Of a DNA stretch of 64,000 nucleotides, positions 28,093 through 37,378 are shown one piece after another. The stretch is from NCBI RefSeq assembly GCF_018304765.1, contig NZ_CP072642.1, positions 851,501-915,500 of the forward strand, written 5' to 3'. The position numbers and the translations under genes were made by a program. Origin of the DNA: Chloracidobacterium sp. N. Lineage in GTDB: Bacteria; Acidobacteriota; Blastocatellia; Chloracidobacteriales; Chloracidobacteriaceae. The first letter of the stretch is position 1. Each line of letters opens with the position of its first letter. The notes under the pieces are model-generated. The model saw nothing but the letters and a program-made list of their open reading frames with translations, ran no database searches and was not told the origin of the DNA.

Positions 28093-29217
28093 GCGGGCAA
28101 GGATGTCGAGGCCGGCCCGGAGCTGGTTGGGTTCTGTCAGGCAGGACAGCATGAGGTGAACGCCCTGCTCGCAGCCGTAGAAGTAGCCGGGATGCACGAG
28201 GACGCCATGTTCGAGGAGTTCCAGCACGAGGTCTTCTTCGTCCTCCCACCCGGCAATCCGTGGAAACAGGTAGTAGCCGCCATCCGGCGGGTGGACGGTC
28301 ACATTTGGGCAGCGTTGCAGCCGGGCAAGCGCCAGATCGAGCGCCGCCCGCAGGCGGTCGCGCATGTGCTGTACGAAAGCCTGCCCCTGCTCAAACAGCG
28401 TCGGCAGCATGAACTGGGTCAGGGCATTGGCGCTCAGAAAGGCATCGTTAAGGATTTCAAGCCGCGTCCCAAACCTGGTCGCGGCCGGTTCGTTCAGCGC
28501 GATCCAGCCCAGTTTCAGGTCGGGCAGGGCCAGGCGTTTGGAAATACCATCAAGATGAAAGACCGGAAGCTCCGGGTGCAGTGTCCCCAGCGGCGGGCTG
28601 GTCGGAGCCCGGTAGGTAAAGGTGGCAAACACTTCATCACAGATGACGGGCAACCCAAGCTGGCGGAGCGCCGGCAGTGGTTGCTGGACGATCATCCCGG
28701 TGGGATTGTGGGGCGATACCAGCAGAACGGCACGGGTCTGCGCGTCTGTTGCCGCGAGCAGCGATGCTTCATCAATCCGCCAGCCATGGGCTTCATCCAG
28801 CCGGTAGGTACGCAATTCCACGTGGTGTATGGCCGCCAGATGCTCAAACAGCGGATACGTGACATCGGGTCCGAGCACGTTGTCGCCCGGTTCGGTGAGC
28901 AGCGCAAAGAGCAGGCTGTAGGCTTCACTCGTACTGGCGGTGATGAAAATGGCATCCGGTGACACCGCGAGCGGCGGCGTCCGGCGGGCGTAGTCCGCCG
29001 CAATGACCTCCCGCGCCGGCAGCCACCCGTGCGGATCAGGACAGTAGCGCCGGTTCGCCCAGTAGTCCGCTGCGGCAGCCTTCAGCACATCGGGCGGAAA
29101 CAGCAACCCCTGGTGGGTTGGATTGCTGCTCGTCAGGTCAAGGTAGTGTCCCTTGCGCTGGCGGGCCTGTTCGATGCGATTGGGTGTCAGGTCGGCGTCA
29201 GCGAGAAAACCGGGCAT
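28084..29217 (-). CDS. PLP-dependent aminotransferase, class I/II
   Basis: The protein has 377 residues. Fold-type I aminotransferase motifs are visible: ITASTSEAYSLLFALLTEPGDNVL (cofactor phosphate cup), VSPHNPTG, PVICDEVF and the PLP-binding Lys in LDGISKRLALPDLKLGW. Family members transaminate aromatic, aspartate or alanine-type amino acids. The substrate is not evident. It follows gltX by 10 bases on the same strand and is probably co-transcribed. It ends convergent with the Oar-like gene. Confidence 0.9.
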   Translation of the reverse strand: MPGFLADADLTPNRIEQARQRKGHYLDLTSSNPTHQGLLFPPDVLKAAAADYWANRRYCPDPHGWLPAREVIAADYARRTPPLAVSPDAIFITASTSEAYSLLFALLTEPGDNVLGPDVTYPLFEHLAAIHHVELRTYRLDEAHGWRIDEASLLAATDAQTRAVLLVSPHNPTGMIVQQPLPALRQLGLPVICDEVFATFTYRAPTSPPLGTLHPELPVFHLDGISKRLALPDLKLGWIALNEPAATRFGTRLEILNDAFLSANALTQFMLPTLFEQGQAFVQHMRDRLRAALDLALARLQRCPNVTVHPPDGGYYLFPRIAGWEDEEDLVLELLEHGVLVHPGYFYGCEQGVHLMLSCLTEPNQLRAGLDILARHL

Positions 29218-29227
29218 GGGTCAATGT

Positions 29228-30757
29228 TCAGGATGTGGCCGCCGCGTCACGGCTGGCCGGCGCTTCGGCCATGAGCCGTTGCCCGGTGGCGCGCAGGCGG
29301 GCGCATGAACGCTCGCGGCCAATGAGGACAAAGACCTCAAACATGCTTGGCCCTACACTTTGTCCCGTGAGCGCCACCCGCGCCGCGTTGATGAACAGTC
29401 CGGCCTTGACTTCCCGGGCCGCAGCAAAGTCCCGGAGCGCCGCTTCGACCGCTTCTGCCGTCCAGTCCGGGAGCGGTTCGAGCGTGTCGGCCAGTTCCGG
29501 CAGCCACGTTGCCAGGCGGGGGTCACGCAGGTTTTTCCGGGCAGCTTCCGGGTCAATGTCGAAGGTGTCGTCAAAGTACGCCCGCCCGTAGGTGGTGAAG
29601 TCCACCAGCGTGCGGAAACGCTCACGAATGACATCCACCGTACGGGCAAACCACGCCTGCCCGTCACCGGTAGCAAAGGCAGGCTTCCAGAGTCCGGCCG
29701 TCTCAAGCTGCGCCTGCACCATGGGGAGCAACCGGTCGAGCGGCAGAGTACGGAGATATTCTGCGTTGAGCCACAGGGCTTTCGGGTCGGTGAACTGCCG
29801 TGGGTCGGCCAGCGGCTGGTCCGCTGGCGGAAGGTTGAAAATCCCGTTGGTGCGGCTCACCTGGGCAAAATCAAAGGCGGCGATCATGTCCTCCCGCGAG
29901 AGGATTTCCCGGTTGTCACCGGGGGACCATCCGATCAGGGCAATGGCATTGAGAAAGGCGTCCGGGATGAAGCCCTGCGCCTGATAGAACTGCACCGTCG
30001 CCCGTTCGCCATGCTTGCGTTTGGAGAGTTTGGCGCGTTTGCCATCCAGAATGAGCGGCAGGTGCGCAAAGGTGGGTTCCGGGACGCCCAGCGCCCGGTA
30101 GATGAGCAGTTGTTTGGGGGTGTTGGCAAGGCCGTCCTGCCCGCGCACAACGTGCGTCACCCGTTCGGCAATGTCATCGGCCGCGTTGCTGAGAATGTAG
30201 AGCGGTGAGCCGTCCGAACGGAGCAGGGCAAAGTCCTCGATGTCGGCATAGCGCTTGGTCTGCTCCCCGTGAACCAGATCGTGGAACGTCACGGCGCCGT
30301 CCGTCCGGGGGACGCGGAACCGCACGACATAGGGCGTTCCCTGGGCTGTGAGCTGGGCTTCTTCTTCGGGCGGCAGGGTGCGGCCGCGAAACACAAAGGG
30401 TTGTTTGGCTGCCTCGGCCGCCTGCCGCATCGCTTCCAGTTCCTCTTTGGTTTCGTAGGACTTGTAGGCATGGCCGGCCGCGAGCAGTTGTTCGGCAAGC
30501 TGGCGGTGGGCTGCCAGCCGTTCGGACTGGTAAAAGGGACCTTCGTCCCAATCGAGGCCCAGCCAGCGCAGCCCGTCCAGAATGGTCGCCACGGCTTCCG
30601 GCGTGGAACGCTCACGGTCCGTGTCTTCAATCCGCAAAATAAACGTGCCGTGGTGTTTACGGGCAAACAGCCAGTTGAAGAGCGCCGTGCGCGCCCCACC
30701 GATGTGCAGGTAGCCGGTCGGAGAAGGCGCGAAACGGACGCGGATGCCTGAGTTCAT
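29228..30757 (-). CDS. gltX: Glutamyl-tRNA synthetase
   Basis: The protein has 509 residues. It charges tRNA-Glu, which in many phototrophs is also the precursor of tetrapyrroles through glutamyl-tRNA reductase. The class I HIGH motif is GYLHIGGARTALFNW near residue 16. The second ATP-binding motif is KLSKRKHG (KMSKS equivalent). ATG 30757 gives the usual N-terminus (VRFAPSPTG). The farther in-frame start at 30823 adds non-homologous residues. It is divergent from cysK. Confidence 0.97.
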   Translation of the reverse strand: MNSGIRVRFAPSPTGYLHIGGARTALFNWLFARKHHGTFILRIEDTDRERSTPEAVATILDGLRWLGLDWDEGPFYQSERLAAHRQLAEQLLAAGHAYKSYETKEELEAMRQAAEAAKQPFVFRGRTLPPEEEAQLTAQGTPYVVRFRVPRTDGAVTFHDLVHGEQTKRYADIEDFALLRSDGSPLYILSNAADDIAERVTHVVRGQDGLANTPKQLLIYRALGVPEPTFAHLPLILDGKRAKLSKRKHGERATVQFYQAQGFIPDAFLNAIALIGWSPGDNREILSREDMIAAFDFAQVSRTNGIFNLPPADQPLADPRQFTDPKALWLNAEYLRTLPLDRLLPMVQAQLETAGLWKPAFATGDGQAWFARTVDVIRERFRTLVDFTTYGRAYFDDTFDIDPEAARKNLRDPRLATWLPELADTLEPLPDWTAEAVEAALRDFAAAREVKAGLFINAARVALTGQSVGPSMFEVFVLIGRERSCARLRATGQRLMAEAPASRDAAATS

Positions 30758-30906
30758 TAGAGGTTGGTGTCCTGTGGGCGTAAAGTTCCGGCGTCGGGCT
30801 GCCGGTCGGCAAAGTCTTAGCAAAACACCCGGCCGTTCGTCACGTCCGACGGTCTATGAACGACCGGACTGGCAACTGGGACCCTACGGCCCGTCCGGTG
30901 TATCGC

Positions 30907-30934
30907 ATCGTTGCCTTGGAACTGCGGCAACGAT
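30907..30934. promoter_or_regulatory. 9-bp inverted repeat upstream of cysK
   Basis: ATCGTTGCC (30907-30915) and GGCAACGAT (30926-30934) are perfectly complementary with a 10-base spacer, 41 bases before the cysK ATG. It could be an operator or a leader hairpin. No clear -35/-10 pair was found around it. Confidence 0.4.
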
Positions 30935-30974
30935 AGCATCGCCCCTGTCAACCATCACTCTGAAGATACATCCC

Positions 30975-31904
30975 ATGGCACTTGGTATTACGGAAGACAT
31001 CACGGAACTCATTGGCAAAACCCCCCTGCTGCACCTGCGCTCCGTCGTTCCGGCAGGAGCCGCCAATGTGTATGCCAAACTTGAATACCTCAACCCTGGC
31101 GGGAGCATCAAAGACCGCGCCGCGCTGGGTCTCATCACCGATGCCGAGCAGCGCGGGCGGCTCAAGCCCGGCGCTACCATCATCGAGCCGACCGCCGGCA
31201 ACACCGGCGTTGGACTGGCGCTCATCGGACGGACGCGCGGCTACCGGGTGATCCTGTGCGTCCCGGAAGGCTACAGCCGCGAAAAAATGCAGGTTGCCGA
31301 GGCGTTGGGCGGGACGCTGGTCTATACGCCCTATGAAGAGGGCATCCCCGGCGCGATTCGCAAGGCGCTGGAGCTGGCGGAATCCATCCCTGATGCTTTT
31401 GTTCCACAGCAGTTCAGCAATCCGGCCAATCCGCACATTCACTACCTGACGACCGGCGCCGAAATCTATGAGCAGCTTGGCGGCAAAGTGGATGGGATTG
31501 CCATTGGCTGCGGCACGGCCGGCACCTTTTCCGGCGTGGCCCGCTACATCCGGGAACGCAACCCAAACGCGGTGTGTATCGCCGTCGAAACGGAAGGCTC
31601 GGTGCTCGGCGGCGGACAGCCCGGCCCCCACAAAGTTGAGGGAATCGGCACAAGTTTCATCCCGGAAAACTTCCACCGCGAGTTATGCGACGAAGTGGTG
31701 GCTGTCACCGACCGCGACGCCTTCGCCATGGTTCGCCGCCTGGCCTGTGAGGAAGGGGTCCTGTGTGGTGGTTCGGCCGGCGCGAACGCTTTTGCGGCCA
31801 TTCAGCTTGCCCGGCGTCTTGGAGAAGGGAAGAACGTCGTCACGATTTTCCCGGACGGCGCTGAACGCTACATGAGCAAAGGGATTTTCGACGAACTGCC
31901 CTGA
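30975..31904 (+). CDS. cysK: Cysteine synthase (O-acetylserine sulfhydrylase)
   Basis: The protein has 309 residues. It makes cysteine from O-acetylserine and sulfide with pyridoxal phosphate. The PLP-binding Lys is in NPGGSIKDRAAL, the substrate loop is EPTAGNTGVGLALIG, the phosphate cup is GCGTAGTFSGVARYI, and GGSAGAN lies near the C-terminus. ATG 30975 starts at the conserved 'ITELIGKTPLLHL' segment. The gene stands alone, divergent from gltX. No serine acetyltransferase is adjacent. Confidence 0.95.
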   Translation: MALGITEDITELIGKTPLLHLRSVVPAGAANVYAKLEYLNPGGSIKDRAALGLITDAEQRGRLKPGATIIEPTAGNTGVGLALIGRTRGYRVILCVPEGYSREKMQVAEALGGTLVYTPYEEGIPGAIRKALELAESIPDAFVPQQFSNPANPHIHYLTTGAEIYEQLGGKVDGIAIGCGTAGTFSGVARYIRERNPNAVCIAVETEGSVLGGGQPGPHKVEGIGTSFIPENFHRELCDEVVAVTDRDAFAMVRRLACEEGVLCGGSAGANAFAAIQLARRLGEGKNVVTIFPDGAERYMSKGIFDELP

Positions 31905-31930
31905 CACACGGTTCCGGCTCGTTTCCCGTC

Positions 31931-32018
31931 GCCCTGTCTCCGGCTGTCATCCAGCATCCGATTTCGCTTTCCGCTGCCTCCAACGGCAATCTGCCGGGGG
32001 ACAGGGCAACACTTTTTT
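31931..32018 (+). terminator. Possible terminator after cysK
   Basis: GCCCTGTC (31931-31938) pairs with GACAGGGC (32000-32007), with additional CCGG/CCGG pairing inside and a T6 run at 32013-32018. The loop is about 60 bases, so this is uncertain. Confidence 0.35.
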
Positions 32019-32129
32019 CGCATGGGATGGCGCGCGCATGCGATAGTGGAAGTGGAACCACCACGGAGGCTCTACCCCCACGCCGGCCAGCAGGCTGTGG
32101 TTCATCTTGCCTTTGTGACACCCGAAGCC

Positions 32130-34295
32130 ATGGATATTGCGGAAGCGCGCGCTGCCAATCTACGCGGCAACGAACATCTGCAACGTGGGGACTATGCGGC
32201 TGCCATCGCTGCCTACCGGGAAGCCATTGCCTGTGACCCGCATGCGCGGGCTTATCCACGTGAGCGGGGTATCATCCACGCCAATCTCGCCTACGCCCTG
32301 TCTCTGGCCGGAGACCTTGACGCGGCCTGCGAGGCGTACCACACGGCAATCCGGCTGGAGCCACGGCGGGGCACCTATCACAATGAACTGGGCGATGTTC
32401 TGTTTCGCCTTCAGGATTGGTCGGCAGCGCTGGCGGCCTATCACCGGGCGGCCCAATCGGAAACCTTTTTGCGGGCCTACCCGGAATCACCCGGACTGAT
32501 TCAGTACAACCTTGGTCTTACCTACGGCGAGCTTGGCGACCGCGAAGCCGCACGGCGGCATTTTGCCGAGGCCCTGCGCCGCGAACCCAAAAACGAAACC
32601 TACCGCGTGGCTCTGGAGTCGCTTGGCCCGTGGCCTTCATCGGCGCCCTCATCTGCACCGGCAACACCATCCGCTGCGCAACCCAGGGGGCGTCCGACCT
32701 TTGCCCAGGTTGGGGGATGCCATGAAGCCAAGCAAACCATTGCCCAGGCCGTACGCATTGTGCTCGAAGCCGAGCGGGCTGCGCAGTATCGCATTCACCT
32801 GAACGGTATTCTGCTCATTGGCGGGCCGGGCAGCGGCAAAACCTTTCTGGCGGAGGCAACGGCGGGTGAGTTTCAACTGCCGCTCGTGCGCGTTACGCTC
32901 AGCGAAGTGACCTCGAAATGGTCGGGAGAAGGCGTCGAACGTCTGCGTCAGGTCTTCGAGCAGGCGGCGCAGCGCGCTCCGTGCCTGTTGTTTTTTGACG
33001 ACTTCGAGGGCCTGGCGGCCAACCTGCGCGATACGGAGTCCAACATCGAGCATCGCCGCTTTCTGGAAGCCTTTCTTCAGCACATCGAGCAGATTCGGCA
33101 GAAACCGGGCGTGGTGCTGATGGCTGCAACCTCCCAGCCGGATGTACTGGATGCAGCAATGGTCCGTCCCGGACGGTTCGACTGGCGCGTGACGCTGCAT
33201 CCACCGGAAGTTAACGAACGCCGCGCCATGCTCGAAAACCTGCTGCATGCGCGCCCCATTGGAGACATCAACTACGAGCACTGGGCGCAGCGCACGGCCG
33301 GATGTACGGCGGCTGACCTGGCACGGCTCGTCAACACTGCCGCCTTGGAAGCCTTTGCTGCCAATCAGCCGATTGCCGACCACCACCTGGCGGCGGCGCT
33401 GTCGAAGTTTGAAGCCAGTGAGCGTTTCGTAGGCACACGCCGCGCGTGGTCGGACATTGTGTTGACAGAAGAAGTGCGGGCGGCCTTTCGTCTCATCCAG
33501 TACCTGCTGGAAAATCCTGATGCCGGCCAGTCCTTTGGTCTCACGCCACCGCGTGGGGCTGTCCTGTACGGCCCACCGGGGACGGGCAAGACCACCCTGG
33601 CGCGCGTTCTGGCCCATGAGGCGCGGTGTAGCTTCTATGCCGTGACGCCGAGTGACATCTACGCCAAGTGGGCCGGTGAATCGGAACGTCGCGTCACGGA
33701 GCTGTTCCAGCGCGCCCGGGCGCATCGTCCGAGCATCATCTTTTTTGACGAAGCCGATGCCTTGTTTGGCGCGCGGTCTGCCGCTGCGGCTGAGGCTGCG
33801 CCCCATGTCAACCGCGTCCTGAATCAGTTTTTGGCCGAGATGGACGGCCTGCGGGCCAACGACCGCCTTTTTATCCTGGCGGCAACCAACCGGCTTGACC
33901 TCATTGACCCCGCCATGCTGCGTGCCGGCCGCCTGTCAGAAAAAATCCACGTTCCGCTGCCGGTGCAGGAACAACGCCTGGCGCTCTTCAGGCTGTTTAC
34001 CCGGACCATGCAGCTTGATCCGTCCGTGCGGCTGGAGGAACTGGCTGCTGCAACAGCCGGGAAATCCGGCGCGGACATCGAGGAACTCTGTCATGCGGCG
34101 GCACGGGTGGCGTTTCTCCGGTATGTGGACCGGTCCGTGCCGTCACCTCAGCCGCTTGTGACCGGAGAAGACTTCCAGGCAGCGATGTCATTGTTGGGTA
34201 TCGCTGTTTCGCCCTCGTCCTCCCCGTCGGCAACGGAAAAACGGTCAGCCCCGACATCAACCCTGTTGACGGAAGAAGTGGCCCTGATGTCTTAG
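32130..34295 (+). CDS. TPR protein with two tandem AAA ATPase domains
   Basis: The protein has 721 residues from ATG 32130 (the start is weakly supported; GTG 32115 or farther upstream is possible). Residues 1-165 hold TPR units (RGNEHLQRGDYAAAIAAYREAIACDP, LAYALSLAGDLDAACEAYHTAIRLEP and two more). The first AAA module has Walker A GGPGSGKT (231) and Walker B LLFFDDFEG (Asp290-Asp291: the usual catalytic Glu is Asp). The second has GPPGTGKTT (481), IIFFDEADALFG and the LAATNRLDLIDPAMLRAGR sensor/Arg-finger segment. The tandem modules resemble Cdc48/ClpB-type unfoldases in layout. The TPR part would select clients or partners. It overlaps the convergent glgP stop by 4 bases. Confidence 0.88.
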   Translation: MDIAEARAANLRGNEHLQRGDYAAAIAAYREAIACDPHARAYPRERGIIHANLAYALSLAGDLDAACEAYHTAIRLEPRRGTYHNELGDVLFRLQDWSAALAAYHRAAQSETFLRAYPESPGLIQYNLGLTYGELGDREAARRHFAEALRREPKNETYRVALESLGPWPSSAPSSAPATPSAAQPRGRPTFAQVGGCHEAKQTIAQAVRIVLEAERAAQYRIHLNGILLIGGPGSGKTFLAEATAGEFQLPLVRVTLSEVTSKWSGEGVERLRQVFEQAAQRAPCLLFFDDFEGLAANLRDTESNIEHRRFLEAFLQHIEQIRQKPGVVLMAATSQPDVLDAAMVRPGRFDWRVTLHPPEVNERRAMLENLLHARPIGDINYEHWAQRTAGCTAADLARLVNTAALEAFAANQPIADHHLAAALSKFEASERFVGTRRAWSDIVLTEEVRAAFRLIQYLLENPDAGQSFGLTPPRGAVLYGPPGTGKTTLARVLAHEARCSFYAVTPSDIYAKWAGESERRVTELFQRARAHRPSIIFFDEADALFGARSAAAAEAAPHVNRVLNQFLAEMDGLRANDRLFILAATNRLDLIDPAMLRAGRLSEKIHVPLPVQEQRLALFRLFTRTMQLDPSVRLEELAAATAGKSGADIEELCHAAARVAFLRYVDRSVPSPQPLVTGEDFQAAMSLLGIAVSPSSSPSATEKRSAPTSTLLTEEVALMS

Positions 34296-36826
34296 ACATC
34301 ACAGGTCGCCATATTGACCGCCACGGGTGAGACTCTCCAGATGGATTGGGCATACTCCTGAATTGTCCGGTCACTGGAGAACTTACCCATTTTGGCTGCG
34401 TTGAGAATGGATTTTCGTGTCCATTGGTCCTGGTTGAGGTAGGCCTGCGCGACACGCTCCTGACATTCAACATACGCGTGATAGTCAGCCAGAACGAAGT
34501 ACTGATCACCCCCTTCGAGCAGGGAGAACAGAATCGGGTGAAAAAGCTCTTTGTCCAGGGGGCTGAAGTATCCACCACCAATCATGTTGAGCACTTCATT
34601 CAGCTCTGGATCGCTGTGGAAGTAATCCCACGATGAATAATGTGGCTTGAGTTTGGCAATCTCCTCAACGGTGAGTCCGAAAATGAATATGTTGTCGGAC
34701 CCGACTTCTTCAGCAATCTCGATATTGGCACCGTCGAGCGTTCCAATGGTCAGGGCACCGTTGAGGGCAAACTTCATATTGCCGGTACCGCTGGCTTCCA
34801 TGCCAGCCGTTGAAATCTGCTCCGAAAGCTCAGCCCCCGGCATAATTTTTTCTGCCAGGGAAACGCGATAGTTTGGAAGGAAAACAACCCGCAGACGGTC
34901 TTTCGTAATGACATCATTGTTGATGACGTCAGCCACAGCGTTGATGAGACGGATGATGAGTTTTGCCTGACGGTAGCCCGGCGCCGCTTTCCCTGAAAAG
35001 AAGATGGTTCGTGGCACCATCTCAAGGTTCGGGTTATGACGGAGACGGTTGTAGAGTGTAATCGCGTGGAGCAGGTTGAGCAGTTGGCGTTTGTATTCGT
35101 GAATTCTCTTGACCTGACAATCGAAGATCGAATGCTTGTCTATGTGCAGCTTCTGTTTCCAGGTCTGATTGACGACTTCAATGAGAATATCCTTGCCATC
35201 CTGCTTGACTTTTTGCCAGGCTTGCCGGAAACCCGGATCATCAGCAAAGGGAATGAGTTTTTCCATCTCATACAGATCGGTCATCCATTTGTCACCAATG
35301 GCTTCCGTGATGAGAGAGGCAAGCTGAGGGTTACAGCATGCCAACCATCTTCTCTGCGTGATACCGTTTGTCTTGTTTTCAAATTTGTCGGGAAACATCA
35401 GCGCAAAATCCCTGAACAATTCGCGCTTGATGATCTCCGTGTGGAGTGCTGCAACGCCATTGACCCGGTGTGAGCCAACGATAGCCAGATTGGCCATGCG
35501 TATGGACTTGGGACGAATACCGAGAACCGGCTCTTCAACAAGGGAGACCCGTTGAACAAGCTCCTCGTTGTTGGGATACCTGACCCTGACGTCCCGGAGA
35601 AAGTGATAGTTAATGTCGTAGATGATTTCCAGATGACGTGGCAGAACCTTGCCCAAAAGTTCAACGGTCCATTTTTCCAGTGCTTCGGGTAGAACCGTAT
35701 GATTCGTGTAGGCCACTGTGGCCCGCGTCAATTCCCAGGCTTTTTCCCATGGAATATCTTCCACATCAACAAAAATGCGCATCAGCTCGGCAATGGCAAT
35801 AGCTGGATGTGTGTCGTTGAGCTGTATGGCTACTTTGTCGGGGAATTCATCGAAAGTTTTTCTTGTCTTCTTGTAGCGTCGGATAATGTCCTGAAGTGTA
35901 GCGGCAACGAAAAAGTATTCCTGTTTTAGCCGAAGTTCTTTGCCTGAGTGCCGGTTGTCGTTTGGGTAGAGAACCTTTGAGATAGTTTCTGATTCTGTTT
36001 TGCTCCTGACGGCACTTATGTAATCACCCTCATTGAAGTGGTGGAAGTCAAACTCGCGTGATGCTTTCGACGACCAAAGCCTTAGTGTGTTGACATTTTG
36101 GACGCCATATCCGGGAATAGGCGTATCATAAGCCATAGCCAGAACCGTTTCGGTTTTGATCCATTTGTGAGCAATTTTGCCGTTCCCGTTTGGAAATTGG
36201 ACTACCTCCCCGTAGTAGTGGACGGGATAGAGCACTTCCGGTCGTGCAATCTCCCATGGGTTTCCATACCGGAGCCAGTTGTCCGGCTGTTCGACCTGTT
36301 CGCCATCCTTGATTCCTTGGTTGAAGATGCCGTACTCGTAGCGGATACCATAACCGTAGCCGGGGATGGCAAGTGTCGCCATGGAATCCAGGAAGCAGGC
36401 TGCCAGCCGCCCAAGCCCCCCATTGCCAAGCCCGGCATCCGGCTCGGTTTCCTGGATGTCTTCGAGCCGGTAGCCAAGGTCAAGCAGCGCTCTCCGGCAT
36501 TCTTCCTTGAGGTTGAGATTGACGATGGCATTGCCCAACGTGCGTCCCATGAGAAACTCCATGGAGAGGTAATAGACCCGTTTGGCATCTGCCCGATAGT
36601 AAGTATCCTGGGTGCGCAGCCAGCGTTCGATGAGCCGGTCGCGGACGGCGTAAGCCAGGGCGAGATATTGATCGAGATGGGTGACGGTGAAGCGGTCTTT
36701 GGCGAGCGTGAATTCGAGATGGTCAAGAAAGCTCCGCTGTATGGCTTCGGCGGTGAGTCCGTGATAACTCTCATAAGCTGAAAGATTGGCAGCCGATTCT
36801 GAAAGTGATGTTTTTACTTCGGACAT
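34292..36826 (-). CDS. glgP: Glycogen/maltodextrin phosphorylase
   Basis: The protein has 844 residues, normal for the family. It removes glucose-1-phosphate from alpha-1,4-glucans. Conserved parts include RVYYLSMEFLMGRTLGNAI, ETEPDAGLGNGGLGRLAACFLDS, QLNDTHPAIAIAELMRIF, KRIHEYKRQLLN and the PLP-Lys region EASGTGNMKFALNGALTIGT. ATG 36826 has GGGAG upstream. The N-terminal coding part (from about 36.3 kb to the start) is clearly more GC-rich than the rest of the gene. It is the last gene of a probable minus-strand operon with the small membrane protein and the AddB-like nuclease. Confidence 0.97.
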   Translation of the reverse strand: MSEVKTSLSESAANLSAYESYHGLTAEAIQRSFLDHLEFTLAKDRFTVTHLDQYLALAYAVRDRLIERWLRTQDTYYRADAKRVYYLSMEFLMGRTLGNAIVNLNLKEECRRALLDLGYRLEDIQETEPDAGLGNGGLGRLAACFLDSMATLAIPGYGYGIRYEYGIFNQGIKDGEQVEQPDNWLRYGNPWEIARPEVLYPVHYYGEVVQFPNGNGKIAHKWIKTETVLAMAYDTPIPGYGVQNVNTLRLWSSKASREFDFHHFNEGDYISAVRSKTESETISKVLYPNDNRHSGKELRLKQEYFFVAATLQDIIRRYKKTRKTFDEFPDKVAIQLNDTHPAIAIAELMRIFVDVEDIPWEKAWELTRATVAYTNHTVLPEALEKWTVELLGKVLPRHLEIIYDINYHFLRDVRVRYPNNEELVQRVSLVEEPVLGIRPKSIRMANLAIVGSHRVNGVAALHTEIIKRELFRDFALMFPDKFENKTNGITQRRWLACCNPQLASLITEAIGDKWMTDLYEMEKLIPFADDPGFRQAWQKVKQDGKDILIEVVNQTWKQKLHIDKHSIFDCQVKRIHEYKRQLLNLLHAITLYNRLRHNPNLEMVPRTIFFSGKAAPGYRQAKLIIRLINAVADVINNDVITKDRLRVVFLPNYRVSLAEKIMPGAELSEQISTAGMEASGTGNMKFALNGALTIGTLDGANIEIAEEVGSDNIFIFGLTVEEIAKLKPHYSSWDYFHSDPELNEVLNMIGGGYFSPLDKELFHPILFSLLEGGDQYFVLADYHAYVECQERVAQAYLNQDQWTRKSILNAAKMGKFSSDRTIQEYAQSIWRVSPVAVNMATCDV

Positions 36827-36858
36827 AACAGTTTCTCCCTTCCTGGATTGAAAAATGA

Positions 36859-37338
36859 CTAACGTCCGCCTGAAGCCTGTGCTGGCAGAGGAATCAATCT
36901 TGAGAAGACGAACCTTCCCAGACAGGCCAGAAAGATACAGGGAATGGGTGCTGTAAACAAGGCAACTGTGCGTGGAATCAAAGCCCTATAGCCAATTTCC
37001 GTTCCTTCCTTGATATTCAGTGAGTCCCAGTGCAGGAAATATGAGTTCTGCAAATTTCCTATCAGGCTCACAAAAGTCATTATCCAGATGAGAATTTCTG
37101 CAAATTCAGCGATGATGAGACCAATGAGTACGGTTTCTGTCCAGCTAAATCTGCCAACCGGTGACGACAATGCCCCGAAGTAGAGTGAACTGAGTAGCAT
37201 GGTGTTGACGATGGAAAACATGGCATTTCCACGCGGCGCGTATGGAATGCCTGAAATCCCGGTGATAAACCGTCCCATGGCAACCAGAAAAATCACCACG
37301 AGTGGCATCTTTACAAAGCTGAAGACTTTTAGAAACAT
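36859..37338 (-). CDS. Small integral membrane protein of unknown function
   Basis: The protein has 159 residues. Three to four membrane segments are likely: about 10-30 (MPLVVIFLVAMGRFITGI), 40-60 (IVNTMLLSSLYFGAL), 68-95 (TVLIGLIIAEFAEILIWIM) and 122-148 (RTVALFTAPIPCIFLACLGRF). I do not recognise the family. The start has AAGG upstream. It is AT-richer than the window average and sits between the AddB-like gene (21 bases) and glgP (32 bases), suggesting one transcript. Confidence 0.75.
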   Translation of the reverse strand: MFLKVFSFVKMPLVVIFLVAMGRFITGISGIPYAPRGNAMFSIVNTMLLSSLYFGALSSPVGRFSWTETVLIGLIIAEFAEILIWIMTFVSLIGNLQNSYFLHWDSLNIKEGTEIGYRALIPRTVALFTAPIPCIFLACLGRFVFSRLIPLPAQASGGR

Positions 37339-37358
37339 GATGTTTTTGCCTTGACCGA

Positions 37359-37378
37359 CTTACACTGTCTTACACTGT
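37359..37378. repeat. 10-bp exact tandem duplication at the stop of the AddB-like gene
   Basis: CTTACACTGT is repeated head to tail. The minus-strand TAA stop lies in the distal copy, read in another frame from the first copy. With one copy removed the frame would read through this position. Confidence 0.9.
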
